Source: Paraflavitalea pollutisoli
GTDB lineage: Bacteria; Bacteroidota; Bacteroidia; Chitinophagales; Chitinophagaceae
NCBI RefSeq assembly: GCF_029360705.1
Contig: NZ_JARKMX010000008.1
Coordinates: 4,161,479 to 4,225,478 of the forward strand
DNA length: 64,000 nucleotides
Reading direction: 5' to 3'
Shown here: positions 7,755 to 15,809 of the stretch, piece by piece
Layout of the letters: each line of letters opens with the position of its first letter
How positions within the stretch are numbered: position 1 is the stretch's first letter
Program-made: the position numbers and the translations under genes
Notes under the pieces: model-generated
Database searches by the model: none
Seen by the model: only the letters and a program-made list of their open reading frames with translations
What the model was told of the DNA's origin: nothing

Positions 7755-9236
7755 TTGTTCTCTCAAAGCCGGCACGAGGATTTGTTTACCTACCAGTCAA
7801 TAACCCAATACCATGCTGATCTGCTTAATGGCGCTACCACTTGCGTAGCCGCAGTACAGCACTATTTGCACAATATTGATCAGAAACGCCATCTGAATGC
7901 ATACCTCCAGGTCTATGACCAGGAGGCTTTGCAGCTGGCAGCTACACTGGATGCACAACGTGCCTCCGGTAAGCCCCTGGGTAAACTCCATGGTGTAGTC
8001 ATCGCATTGAAAGATGTGATCTGCTACAAAGACCATCCCGTCTCCGCCGCCTCAAAGATCCTCGGCGATTTTCACTCCATATATAATGCTACGGCCGTAG
8101 AACGACTACTGGCCGAAGAAGCTATTATAATAGGTAATACCAATTGCGATGAGTTTGCCATGGGTTCTACCAACGAGAACTCCGCACATGGCAAAGTACT
8201 CAACGCCCTCGATGAAACCCGGGTACCCGGCGGTTCATCCGGTGGTGCAGCCGTGGCCGTTCAGGCTGCGCTTTGCATGGTGAGCCTGGGCAGTGACACC
8301 GGCGGATCCGTTCGCCAGCCAGCCGATTTCTGTGGCATTGTAGGCCTCAAACCTACCTATGGCCGCGTTTCCCGCTACGGCCTGATCGCCTACGCCTCCT
8401 CCTTCGATCAGATCGGGATCTTCGCCAACAACGTCCCCGACGTGGCACAAACCCTCGAGGTGATAGCTGGTCCCGATGACTACGACAGTACGGTAGCCCC
8501 AGCGGAAGTACCCGCCTACTCCGCCGCAATCAATTCAGCATCAACACCTTTACGGATCGCTTACTTCAAAGAAGCGCTGGAAAGCCCTGCCCTCGACAAC
8601 GAGATCAGGACGAATATCCTGGGCCTTATCGACCGCCTGCGCGCCGATGGGCATACCGTAGAAGCCGTCGATTTTGAGTACCTGGATTACGTAGTACCGA
8701 CCTATTACGTCCTCACCACCGCCGAAGCCTCCTCCAACCTTTCCCGCTTCGACGGGGTCAAATATGGCTTCCGTCCGGCCGATGTGGAAAAAAAAGATCT
8801 CCCCTTAACAGAATTTTATAAGACCAGCCGATCTGACGGTTTTGGCTGGGAGGTCAAGCGCCGGATCATGCTCGGCACCTTCGTATTGAGTGCGGGGTAT
8901 TACGATGCCTATTTTACGAAGGCCCAGCAAGTAAGACAACTACTGGTCGAAAAGACGAATTTGGTATTCAACCAGTTCGACGCGATCATTTTACCGACCG
9001 CTCCCACCCCCGCCTTCAAGCTGGGCGAAAAAATGGACGATCCCATCGCCATGTACCTGGCTGACATTTTTACAGTTTTCTCCAACCTAACCGGCATTCC
9101 CGGTATCTCAATCCCGCTTTTTTGGCACAGTAATGGCATGCCTTATGGGCTGCAGGTTATGACAAACCGATTTCGCGAATTATCTTTGCTCCAGCTATCC
9201 CAACAATGGATGCTGCAGTACAGGTTCGCCGGCTAA
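7755..9236 (+). CDS. gatA: Aspartyl/glutamyl-tRNA(Asn/Gln) amidotransferase subunit A
   Basis: A 493-residue amidase-signature enzyme that releases ammonia from glutamine for the GatB-bound mischarged tRNA. The catalytic Lys-Ser-Ser triad is visible at K86 (VVIALKDV), S161 (PGGSSGG) and S185 (DTGGSVRQPA); the spacings of 75 and 24 equal those of characterised GatA proteins. The frame has no ATG start: the nearest upstream in-frame stop is TAA at 7734, and the first usable starts are TTG at 7755 (used) and TTG at 7782. Either gives a full-length N terminus with TYQSITQYHADLL. A non-ATG start for an essential enzyme is notable. tatA lies 30 bases upstream. Confidence 0.95.
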   Translation: MFSQSRHEDLFTYQSITQYHADLLNGATTCVAAVQHYLHNIDQKRHLNAYLQVYDQEALQLAATLDAQRASGKPLGKLHGVVIALKDVICYKDHPVSAASKILGDFHSIYNATAVERLLAEEAIIIGNTNCDEFAMGSTNENSAHGKVLNALDETRVPGGSSGGAAVAVQAALCMVSLGSDTGGSVRQPADFCGIVGLKPTYGRVSRYGLIAYASSFDQIGIFANNVPDVAQTLEVIAGPDDYDSTVAPAEVPAYSAAINSASTPLRIAYFKEALESPALDNEIRTNILGLIDRLRADGHTVEAVDFEYLDYVVPTYYVLTTAEASSNLSRFDGVKYGFRPADVEKKDLPLTEFYKTSRSDGFGWEVKRRIMLGTFVLSAGYYDAYFTKAQQVRQLLVEKTNLVFNQFDAIILPTAPTPAFKLGEKMDDPIAMYLADIFTVFSNLTGIPGISIPLFWHSNGMPYGLQVMTNRFRELSLLQLSQQWMLQYRFAG

Positions 9237-9379
9237 CATGAAAGGCCATAATTTTCGACTCCCGGCGTTATCCATCTGCACCTATTTCCTTCTATCCTAT
9301 CAAAGACGATCCTTTACCTATTTAAAACATCACCGTTTAATCCATACCTGAGAGTCGGCATTGTTGTGCTAAAAAAACG

Positions 9380-10480
9380 ATGATGAAAAGAAAGCTAGTT
9401 TATGCCAGCGTTTTCGGACTGGTGTGTTTACTCATGGCGTTTGATACCGGAGGAAAGAAAAAGACCTCCAGCCAAAAGCCTGCAGCCAAATCAACACAAG
9501 GAAGGAAATTAAAGGCGACAATCGTGTTAAATGACACGATTCAATCTCCTGCTAAGTCAGATTCACTGTCTGATCCGGGTTTTACCGCTTTGTTCGAGAA
9601 CAGCTCGAGCGTGAGGCTGAATCCCCGTGCCATCAGCTTTGTTCAGGACTACATGGAGAAGAATACAGAAGACCTGATGGAAATCAAGGAGTGGGGTCGT
9701 CCTTACTTTACCATGATGGAGAACATCCTGGGTAAATATGGTCTGCCTACCGAGCTGAAATACCTGGCCGTGATCGAATCAAGGCTCAAGCGTTCAGCAG
9801 TTTCCTGGGCAGGCGCCGTAGGTCCCTGGCAACTGATGCCAGCCACCGCCCGTATCCTTGGTCTTAAAGTAAGCCAAAGCTACGACGAACGGAAGGACTA
9901 CACCAAGAGCACCCATGCAGCCGCCAAATACCTCAAGGATCTCTATAATGAGTTTGGTGACTGGTTATTGGTAATCGCTGCCTACAACGGGGGCCCCGGC
10001 AACGTGTACAGCGCTATCCGTAAAAGCGGTAGCCGCAATTTCTGGAACCTGCAGTATTACCTGCCGGCCGAATCCAGAACCCACGTCAAGAAGTTTATCG
10101 GAACGCATTATATCTTTGAAGGTCAAGGTAGTGTAACCACCCTGACCAAGGCTGAGGCGACCGAACAAATGGGAGTTACTGCCACTTACCTGTTGCGCAG
10201 AAACCTGAGCACGGAAGAAATGACCGCCGCCAAGAGCGTTACGGTTTCCGGTAAATACCATTCTTCGGTGATCGCCCGTCACATTGCGATGGATGCCAAT
10301 ACTTTCGAGCGGTATAACCCCGATTTCGACAAGAAGATGGCCAGCGCCGACAACGCGTACGAACTGAAACTGCCCGTTGACAAAATGGAGCTGTTCCAGG
10401 CCAACAAATACGCCATCCTGAACGAATCAGTTCAGTTGTTGCTGAGCGGCGCCACCGTCGCCAACAAAGACGCGAGATAA
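9380..10480 (+). CDS. mltD: Membrane-bound lytic murein transglycosylase, MltD-like
   Basis: A 366-residue exported muramidase-type enzyme that cleaves peptidoglycan with anhydro-ring formation. An N-terminal hydrophobic segment (LVYASVFGLVCLLMAF) acts as signal or anchor; there is no clean lipobox. A low-complexity Lys/Ser/Thr linker runs to about residue 60. The SLT domain covers about 105-235 with catalytic Glu at E133 (YLAVIESRLK), then SWAGAVGPWQLMPATAR and AAYNGGPGNV. The C-terminal 120 residues include a segment (IARHIAMDANTFERYNPDF) that resembles a single degenerate LysM repeat. Start is ATG 9380 or the next codon, also ATG. A strong terminator follows, so the gene ends its transcript. 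Confidence 0.9.
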   Translation: MMKRKLVYASVFGLVCLLMAFDTGGKKKTSSQKPAAKSTQGRKLKATIVLNDTIQSPAKSDSLSDPGFTALFENSSSVRLNPRAISFVQDYMEKNTEDLMEIKEWGRPYFTMMENILGKYGLPTELKYLAVIESRLKRSAVSWAGAVGPWQLMPATARILGLKVSQSYDERKDYTKSTHAAAKYLKDLYNEFGDWLLVIAAYNGGPGNVYSAIRKSGSRNFWNLQYYLPAESRTHVKKFIGTHYIFEGQGSVTTLTKAEATEQMGVTATYLLRRNLSTEEMTAAKSVTVSGKYHSSVIARHIAMDANTFERYNPDFDKKMASADNAYELKLPVDKMELFQANKYAILNESVQLLLSGATVANKDAR

Positions 10481-10497
10481 TCGACTTTATATATTCG

Positions 10498-10537
10498 GGG
10501 CGGGCTATTTCTGAGAAAATAGCCCGCCCTTTTCTTT
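10498..10537 (+). terminator. Rho-independent terminator of mltD
   Basis: A 13-bp perfect stem, GGGCGGGCTATTT (10498-10510) with AAATAGCCCGCCC (10517-10529), has a 6-base loop and is followed by TTTTCTTTT. It starts 17 bases past the stop codon. Confidence 0.93.
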
Positions 10538-10540
10538 TGC

Positions 10541-11039
10541 CCCTATCCAGGCTGGTCAGCCACCTCCTTTACAAATTGCCGATGCTTACCAGGTAGCATA
10601 GCCAGTCCGGCACGCTTATACATCCCCAGCTCCCCTATGATCCCTATCTCTATCAACTACTACCCATAACCAGCCAAAGAAGGCTTCAGGATCAGTCTGT
10701 TTCATCCCGGCAGTTGGTCTTCTTATGGTCTCTCCATACTAGGATGTCCCGTAGATATCCCGTATATGTTCCGTAGATATCTCGTATATATCCCGTCTCT
10801 ATATAGATACGGGACATCTACGGAATATCTTGGAGTCATCAACTTGTTAACAACGAGACATCTTATCAGTTGGGGAGTACTTAACCTGCACCTGCTAAGG
10901 ATCATCCTACGCCTGAGGCAATTGCCGGCCTGGCAAGGGATTCACCATCACCTGCCTTGCTAAATGCCTAACAAATAACCTTCAATGCCTTTCAGGCACT
11001 CATGAACCAATAAATAAAATTGAAAATCAAAAGAGCGGC
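10541..11039. other. Gene-free intergenic region containing an 11-bp repeat array
   Basis: This 0.5-kb region separates the convergent mltD and pabB genes. Up to 10740 it is pyrimidine-rich with nothing recognisable. The 11-bp array at 10748-10835 is listed separately. After it there is a TTGTTAACAA palindrome near 10848 and a weak GCCTTTCAGGC hairpin near 10988 with no T-run. I see no gene or RNA motif here. Confidence 0.6.
10748..10835. repeat. Array of eight 11-bp units, the last three inverted
   Basis: Five direct units follow without gaps: CCCGTAGATAT (10748), CCCGTATATGT (10759), TCCGTAGATAT (10770), CTCGTATATAT (10781) and CCCGTCTCTAT (10792). Three units in the opposite sense follow in the same register: ATAGATACGGG (10803), ACATCTACGGA (10814) and ATATCTTGGAG (10825). 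The switch at 10802/10803 makes the whole array able to fold into a long imperfect hairpin. No A/T-run suggests a terminator. Confidence 0.8.
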
Positions 11040-12359
11040 TTAACTACCCGCCAATACCCGGCGAATGGCGGCTGCCTTGAGCAGGCATTCCTCATATTCG
11101 CCCTGCGGGTCACTGTAAAAGGTAATGCCGGAACCTACCTGGTAAGAAAGGTAAGCCGTAGCAGCGTTGTAGAAGATGCTGCGGATAACAACATTGAAGT
11201 CGAAGTTGCCGTCGGGGGTAATATACCCTACCGAGCCGGAGAACAGGCCGCGGCGGGTACGCTCATATTGTTCGATCAATTCCATGACCCGCCGCTTAGG
11301 GGCTCCCGTCATGGATCCCATGGGGAAGGTTTGCCGGATGGCCTCTACCCAATGCAGATCGGCGCGCAGCACACCACTGATGGTCGAGATCATTTGGTGC
11401 ACCTGCGGAAAACTATAGATACCAAACAGCTCATCCACCTGCACACTCCCTTCCTCACAAACACGTGAAAGATCATTGCGCACCAGGTCCACCACCATCA
11501 CATTCTCCGACCGGTCTTTGGCGCTATGGTACAACTGCTTTCTGTTACGCTCGTCGCCCTCGGCACTTTGTAAATCACGCTGCCAGGTTCCTTTGATCGG
11601 TTGGGAAAATAAACGGCGGCCTTCTTTCTTTATATAACGTTCAGGGCTTGCACACAACAAGTAACGTTCTTCCGATTTGTAAAAAGCTGCAAATGGATTG
11701 GGTGAAGCCAGGCACAGTCGCTCATACACCGCGACCGGATCGAGGTAAACCTGGGTCGCGTAAAACTCCTGGCAGAAATTGATCTCGTAGCAGTCGCCCC
11801 GCAGGATATGCCGCTGCAGATTACGGATCACCTGCAGGTATTCGTCTTGTGTAAACCTGGCCTGTATCGGCACATCGGTATGCGCTGCGCGATCAACAGG
11901 GATAACGGTGGCCATGATAGCATCAAAAACTACTTCCGCCGATTCATCACCGATCGTTCCGATCAGCATTGAATCATGGTGCAGCAACACAACTACTTCA
12001 GGTACAAAAAAACCAAGGTCAGGAAAACCGATGCCATCGGGATTTGTGCTCTCAGGCACTTCCATTTCACGCTTGAGATCGTAGGACAGATGGCCGAAAA
12101 GCCAGTCCTGGTGGGCATCGTAGAAGGATTGTAGCCGATCGAAAGCCTGTTCGCCGGCTTTCACCTCGAGCAGGTGAGCAGCACCAGCTGCCAGCAAACA
12201 TTCATAGTTCTGCAGCGAGGATGGGTACTGCTGGTTATCCAAGAAACAACAAATGTTGAACCGGTTACACCAGCTCAACATTTGCAATTTAGTTTGCTGA
12301 ATATCTTTAATCGGGAATGAAGTAAAACTTCTGTTCACTATTACAAAGCGCCTCAGCAA
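11040..12359 (-). CDS. pabB: Chorismate-binding enzyme, aminodeoxychorismate synthase component I-like
   Basis: A 439-residue member of the anthranilate/aminodeoxychorismate synthase component I family. The C-terminal chorismate-binding domain shows GDCYEINFCQEF, SPERYI, PIKGTWQR, HMVVDLVRNDL-like (ENVMVVDLVRNDLSRVC), FPMGSMTGAPKRRVMELI and GSGITFYSDPQGEYEECLLKA. A short N-terminal domain and absence of a fused glutaminase favour PabB (folate branch) over TrpE; neither trp genes nor pabA are adjacent. No ATG fits: TTG at 12359 is used and GTG at 12338 is the alternative. It begins 8 bases after the Asp-rich gene, so purA, the acidic protein and pabB may be one transcript. Confidence 0.82.
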   Translation of the reverse strand: MLRRFVIVNRSFTSFPIKDIQQTKLQMLSWCNRFNICCFLDNQQYPSSLQNYECLLAAGAAHLLEVKAGEQAFDRLQSFYDAHQDWLFGHLSYDLKREMEVPESTNPDGIGFPDLGFFVPEVVVLLHHDSMLIGTIGDESAEVVFDAIMATVIPVDRAAHTDVPIQARFTQDEYLQVIRNLQRHILRGDCYEINFCQEFYATQVYLDPVAVYERLCLASPNPFAAFYKSEERYLLCASPERYIKKEGRRLFSQPIKGTWQRDLQSAEGDERNRKQLYHSAKDRSENVMVVDLVRNDLSRVCEEGSVQVDELFGIYSFPQVHQMISTISGVLRADLHWVEAIRQTFPMGSMTGAPKRRVMELIEQYERTRRGLFSGSVGYITPDGNFDFNVVIRSIFYNAATAYLSYQVGSGITFYSDPQGEYEECLLKAAAIRRVLAGS

Positions 12360-12367
12360 CGCATTAA

Positions 12368-12844
12368 TTAGAAATCATCTTCTTCGTCATCGAAACCACG
12401 ATCATTGAAGAGGTCCATGTCTTTGAACTCATCATCAATGCCGAGATCATCGTCATCTTTAGCACCACGCTTGCCACCACCTCCACCGCCACCAGTGGAA
12501 CCACCGGAGCCAGCTTTCTTGGTCTTAGACTTGGGCAAATCAAATTCTTCGAAGTCAGGATCCCACTCCTCTTCTTCCTCTACTTTGTCCCAATCATCTA
12601 CTTCATCATCATCGCCTGCGTCATCATCGTCGTCATCATCATCCTCGTCTTTTTTCTTAGACGCAGTTTTGCTTCCTTTCTTGGAGGCTTTGGGTGTTGT
12701 TTCGGCATCGTCATCCTCAAGGTCTTCATCATCCTCATCCTCTTCCTTTTTAGATTTTGGTGAGGCTTTCTTAGGAGTTTCCTTAGAAGACTTTGGTGCA
12801 GGGCTTTCGCCGGTCTTTTTTTCTTTGTCAGATTTTGCTGCCAT
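12368..12844 (-). CDS. Low-complexity Asp/Lys/Ser-rich acidic protein, unknown function
   Basis: A 158-residue protein of biased composition. The N-terminal half alternates Lys/Ser/Pro with acidic patches (KSKKEEDEDDEDLEDDD), the middle has a pure Asp run followed by EVDDWDKVEEEEEWDPDFEEF, then comes a Gly/Ser linker with seven consecutive Gly residues and a C-terminal acidic tail (DDDLGIDDEFKDMDLFND). There is no signal peptide or membrane helix, so it is probably cytoplasmic. The tail with regularly spaced Phe and Leu resembles short acidic binding motifs. It lies between purA and pabB on the same strand. I know such proteins only as hypothetical in related genomes. ATG start at 12844. Confidence 0.7.
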   Translation of the reverse strand: MAAKSDKEKKTGESPAPKSSKETPKKASPKSKKEEDEDDEDLEDDDAETTPKASKKGSKTASKKKDEDDDDDDDDAGDDDEVDDWDKVEEEEEWDPDFEEFDLPKSKTKKAGSGGSTGGGGGGGKRGAKDDDDLGIDDEFKDMDLFNDRGFDDEEDDF

Positions 12845-13063
12845 TGTCTGGTAAGATTATGCTGTAAATTTCAGCGAACTTTTTTATTCGCCAAACTTTT
12901 TTATTAAAAAATTTTACTGTCTAAAATGCTATTCAGCACACTCTTAAATTAACCAAAAATTTCAATCTCCGCAAAGTCTTTTAGCCTGTGCCGTGGCTTC
13001 CTTCAACGCTACTTCAGTAAGATACAGTGCCGGATGAAAAAAGCCAAGATTTTACCAGAAATA

Positions 13064-14326
13064 CTATATTTCTATTAATTGATCCCTACCGGGTCCATTG
13101 GAAATATAAGCTACATTAACGCCGAGGTATTGATTGATGAAAGCAACATACTCTTTCATGACACCTGGCAGCTCTGCAGCCGTCTTCATTTTAGTTACAT
13201 CCTGCTTCCAGCCTTTGAATGACTTCAGCTCGGGCTCGATGTTTACCTTGGTCATCTGGAAAGGCACCTGATCGGTCTTTTCGCCATTGACTACATAAGA
13301 CGTACATACCTTCAGCTCATCGAAAGCGTCCAGTACATCCGCTTTGGTCATCACCAGCTTGGTTACACCATTTACCATACAGGCAAAGTTAAGTGCTACC
13401 AGGTCAATCCAACCGCAACGACGGGGACGACCAGTTGTTGCACCGAACTCGTTACCGATCTTACGCAGCTCTTCGCCGGTAGCATCGTGCAATTCGGTCG
13501 GGAATGGACCACTGCCTACGCGGGTGCAGTAAGCCTTGGTAACACCGATCACGTCGCGGATCTTTTGCGGAGCAACGCCCAAACCGGTACAAACACCGGC
13601 AGAGATGGTATTGGAAGAAGTCACGAAGGGGAAAGTACCGAAGTCAACATCGAGCATACTGCCCTGTGCACCTTCAGCCAGCACTTTCTTACCTGCCCTG
13701 ATCTTATCATTGATAAAGTATTCGCCATTAACGATCTTGAACTGACGCATGAAGTCGATGGCATCGAAGAATTCTTCTTCCCAGGCAGAAATATCCTCAT
13801 GGAAGTTCATGCTGTCGAGCAGCTTCTGGTGCTTCAGGCGCAGCTTGATATACTGGGTAGTGAAGCTCTTATCGAGCAGGTCACCTACTCGCAGACCATT
13901 ACGACCCGTCTTGTCCATATATGCCGGTCCGATACCTTTCAGGGTAGAACCGATCTTCTCATTGCCTTTCTGTAATTCAGAAGCTTTATCCAGCGCCCGG
14001 TGAGTAGGCAGGATCAAATGGGTTCTTTCAGAAATATATAAGTTCTTGCGAAAGTCGACACCAAAAGATGACACGATATCACACTCCCTGCGGAGGGTTA
14101 CGGCATCCAGTACCACACCATTACCGATGAGGTTGGTGGTATTCTCATGGAATATGCCGGAAGGGATCTGGTGCAATACCACCTTTTTGTCTTGTACGTA
14201 CAGTGTATGACCCGCATTCGGGCCACCCTGGAAACGGGCAATCACATCGTAATCAGGAGCAAAATAGTCCACGATTTTCCCTTTGCCTTCATCGCCCCAC
14301 TGAAGACCTAATAAAACATCAACCAT
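13064..14326 (-). CDS. purA: Adenylosuccinate synthetase
   Basis: A 420-residue enzyme joining IMP and aspartate with GTP hydrolysis, the first committed step to AMP. Family motifs are clear: the N-terminal P-loop-like LGLQWGDEGKGKIVD with the catalytic Asp, GGPNAGHTLY, GTLKGIGPAYMDK, LAEGAQGSMLDVDFGTFPFVTSSN, GVTKAYCTRVGSGPFPTEL and TGRPRRCGWIDLVA. Length is normal (about 420-430). It ends with NGPGRDQLIEI. An exact -7 element lies upstream at 14376-14383 (minus strand), and a CCCGTT/AACGGG hairpin sits in the leader. The Asp-rich gene follows after 219 bases. Confidence 0.98.
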   Translation of the reverse strand: MVDVLLGLQWGDEGKGKIVDYFAPDYDVIARFQGGPNAGHTLYVQDKKVVLHQIPSGIFHENTTNLIGNGVVLDAVTLRRECDIVSSFGVDFRKNLYISERTHLILPTHRALDKASELQKGNEKIGSTLKGIGPAYMDKTGRNGLRVGDLLDKSFTTQYIKLRLKHQKLLDSMNFHEDISAWEEEFFDAIDFMRQFKIVNGEYFINDKIRAGKKVLAEGAQGSMLDVDFGTFPFVTSSNTISAGVCTGLGVAPQKIRDVIGVTKAYCTRVGSGPFPTELHDATGEELRKIGNEFGATTGRPRRCGWIDLVALNFACMVNGVTKLVMTKADVLDAFDELKVCTSYVVNGEKTDQVPFQMTKVNIEPELKSFKGWKQDVTKMKTAAELPGVMKEYVAFINQYLGVNVAYISNGPGRDQLIEI

Positions 14327-14355
14327 CTATCTGAGTATTTGTATGATTTGCAGAA

Positions 14356-14383
14356 CCCGTTAAGCAACGGGAGGGCAAAAATA
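14356..14383 (-). promoter_or_regulatory. purA promoter -7 element and leader hairpin
   Basis: On the minus strand TATTTTTG (14383-14376) matches TAnnTTTG exactly, 49 bases before the purA ATG. Just downstream a perfect 6-bp hairpin, CCCGTT (14356-14361) with AACGGG (14366-14371), would lie at or near the start of the transcript. It may be an operator or a 5'-stabilising stem. Confidence 0.5.
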
Positions 14384-14404
14384 GGCGAATGTGGTAAAAG
14401 CCAG

Positions 14405-14428
14405 AAATAAAAAACCTGACAGGTTTTA
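14405..14428 (-). terminator. Terminator of the SusCD operon
   Basis: The palindrome AAAACCTGACAGGTTTT (14411-14427) is followed, in minus-strand direction, by a T-run (A-run 14407-14414 on plus). A larger alternative stem pairs CCTGACAGG (14415-14423) with CCTGTCAGG (14461-14469). It lies 60 bases past the susD-like stop. Confidence 0.65.
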
Positions 14429-14487
14429 CCATGTACAGCCAGATAGCTGTCGCAGGTATTCCTGTCAGGCGCTTAGGTTTCAACTCA

Positions 14488-15792
14488 TTAGTTCTCGGTC
14501 AGCGGCAGCGGGAATTTCTCCCATACATCATCCCCTGCCCGGTCGAGCGGTAGTTGCCCCAGATTACCGTACCGCCGCATGTCTACCCAACGATGGCCCT
14601 CAAAATACAGGGAATAGCGACGTTGGAACAACATTTCCGTGATCAGCGCAGCCTGGGTGACCGCCCCCGAATATACCGCCAGATTATGCCCCGTCCGTAT
14701 CCGGTTGAGGGCAACAATCGCGTCTGGTAGCTGGGTCTGATTGATCTTGGCCTCTGCATAGATCAGGATCAGCTCTTCATTGCGAATGATCGGCATAGAC
14801 GCTGTACTGGATGTATAGACCCATACATCGCGGTTGCTCGTGAGCCCATCCAGGGAGGCTGCCGACGTACGTAAGGTAGCCTTGGCGATTCGGTCATCAC
14901 CCGGTGTGATATTGGCCGCAAAAGAGGGATGCGCCAGCCTGATCTCCCCGGTATTGTTTTGTGGAAAAAAGGTTAGGTTGAGCTGATCATTGGGACCGCT
15001 GGAAAAGACATGGTAGGCACCCGTCGTAAACGAACCATTGAGGCTGAAAAACGACTCATTGAGCGCTGTCAACGCCGGCCCCCACTGCTTGCGATATACA
15101 GCCACCCGGGCAGCCAGTGCCCGGTTGAACTTGATCAACCCGGCAGCATCATTCAATCCATCAAAACCCGACGACAAGGTAAAGGCAATCGTAGACCCGG
15201 TGAGATCTGTCTTTGCTTCATCCAGCATGGCAGCAATCTGCGTCAGCGCGTCTTCATAGGGTACGAATGCTCCCAGCTTGTCCGGATCATTGACATCTAT
15301 CCTTACCCCGTTGGTATAAGTAAGGTTCAGGTTCAGCAACAGGTGATAAGCCTTGATGGTCTTGGCAAAACCCAGGTAACCTTTCTTCTCTTCCGGAAAG
15401 ATCAACGTAGAATTATTGGCCGCATCGATCAGGATATTACAATTCTTGACCACGCGGTACCGGGCATTCCAGGGATTGGTGAGATAAAACGTATTGTTGT
15501 TGAGGGTGGCATTACCCCCACCCAGCAGATCACTGGTATACCGCGGTTCGGATCCAGCAAACCGATACATTTCACGGCCGATCATCCCTACCGCATCGAG
15601 GTAAAAATCGATGGAATTACGCATACCCGACTCGGTACCCGTAACCACGTTGTTCAGCTGAAACTTTGTGGCATTGGACGACAACTCTTCGATCGTAGAA
15701 CCATTCAGGCTACCGATCTCCTTCTTACAGGATGCCCCCAACCCCATCAGGGCCAGCAGATATAGAACCGATACTATTTTTGAATTCTTCAT
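14488..15792 (-). CDS. RagB/SusD family outer-membrane nutrient-binding lipoprotein
   Basis: A 434-residue SusD-like lipoprotein. The signal peptide ends in a lipobox (LLALMGLGASC, acylated Cys about residue 22), followed by KKEIGSLNG. SusD-type features include tetratricopeptide-like helices, the AKTIKAYHLLLNLNLTYTNGVRIDVNDP segment, NEELILIYAEAKI and LNRIRTGHNL, and the C-terminal RRYSLYFEGHRWVDMRRYG motif. It is shorter than many SusD proteins (480-600 residues). It would cap the SusC-type channel at the cell surface and capture ligand. The SusC-like gene is 17 bases upstream. No glycoside hydrolase or peptidase lies nearby, so the ligand cannot be predicted. Confidence 0.93.
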   Translation of the reverse strand: MKNSKIVSVLYLLALMGLGASCKKEIGSLNGSTIEELSSNATKFQLNNVVTGTESGMRNSIDFYLDAVGMIGREMYRFAGSEPRYTSDLLGGGNATLNNNTFYLTNPWNARYRVVKNCNILIDAANNSTLIFPEEKKGYLGFAKTIKAYHLLLNLNLTYTNGVRIDVNDPDKLGAFVPYEDALTQIAAMLDEAKTDLTGSTIAFTLSSGFDGLNDAAGLIKFNRALAARVAVYRKQWGPALTALNESFFSLNGSFTTGAYHVFSSGPNDQLNLTFFPQNNTGEIRLAHPSFAANITPGDDRIAKATLRTSAASLDGLTSNRDVWVYTSSTASMPIIRNEELILIYAEAKINQTQLPDAIVALNRIRTGHNLAVYSGAVTQAALITEMLFQRRYSLYFEGHRWVDMRRYGNLGQLPLDRAGDDVWEKFPLPLTEN

Positions 15793-15809
15793 GATGACGA
15801 TTTTTGAAA

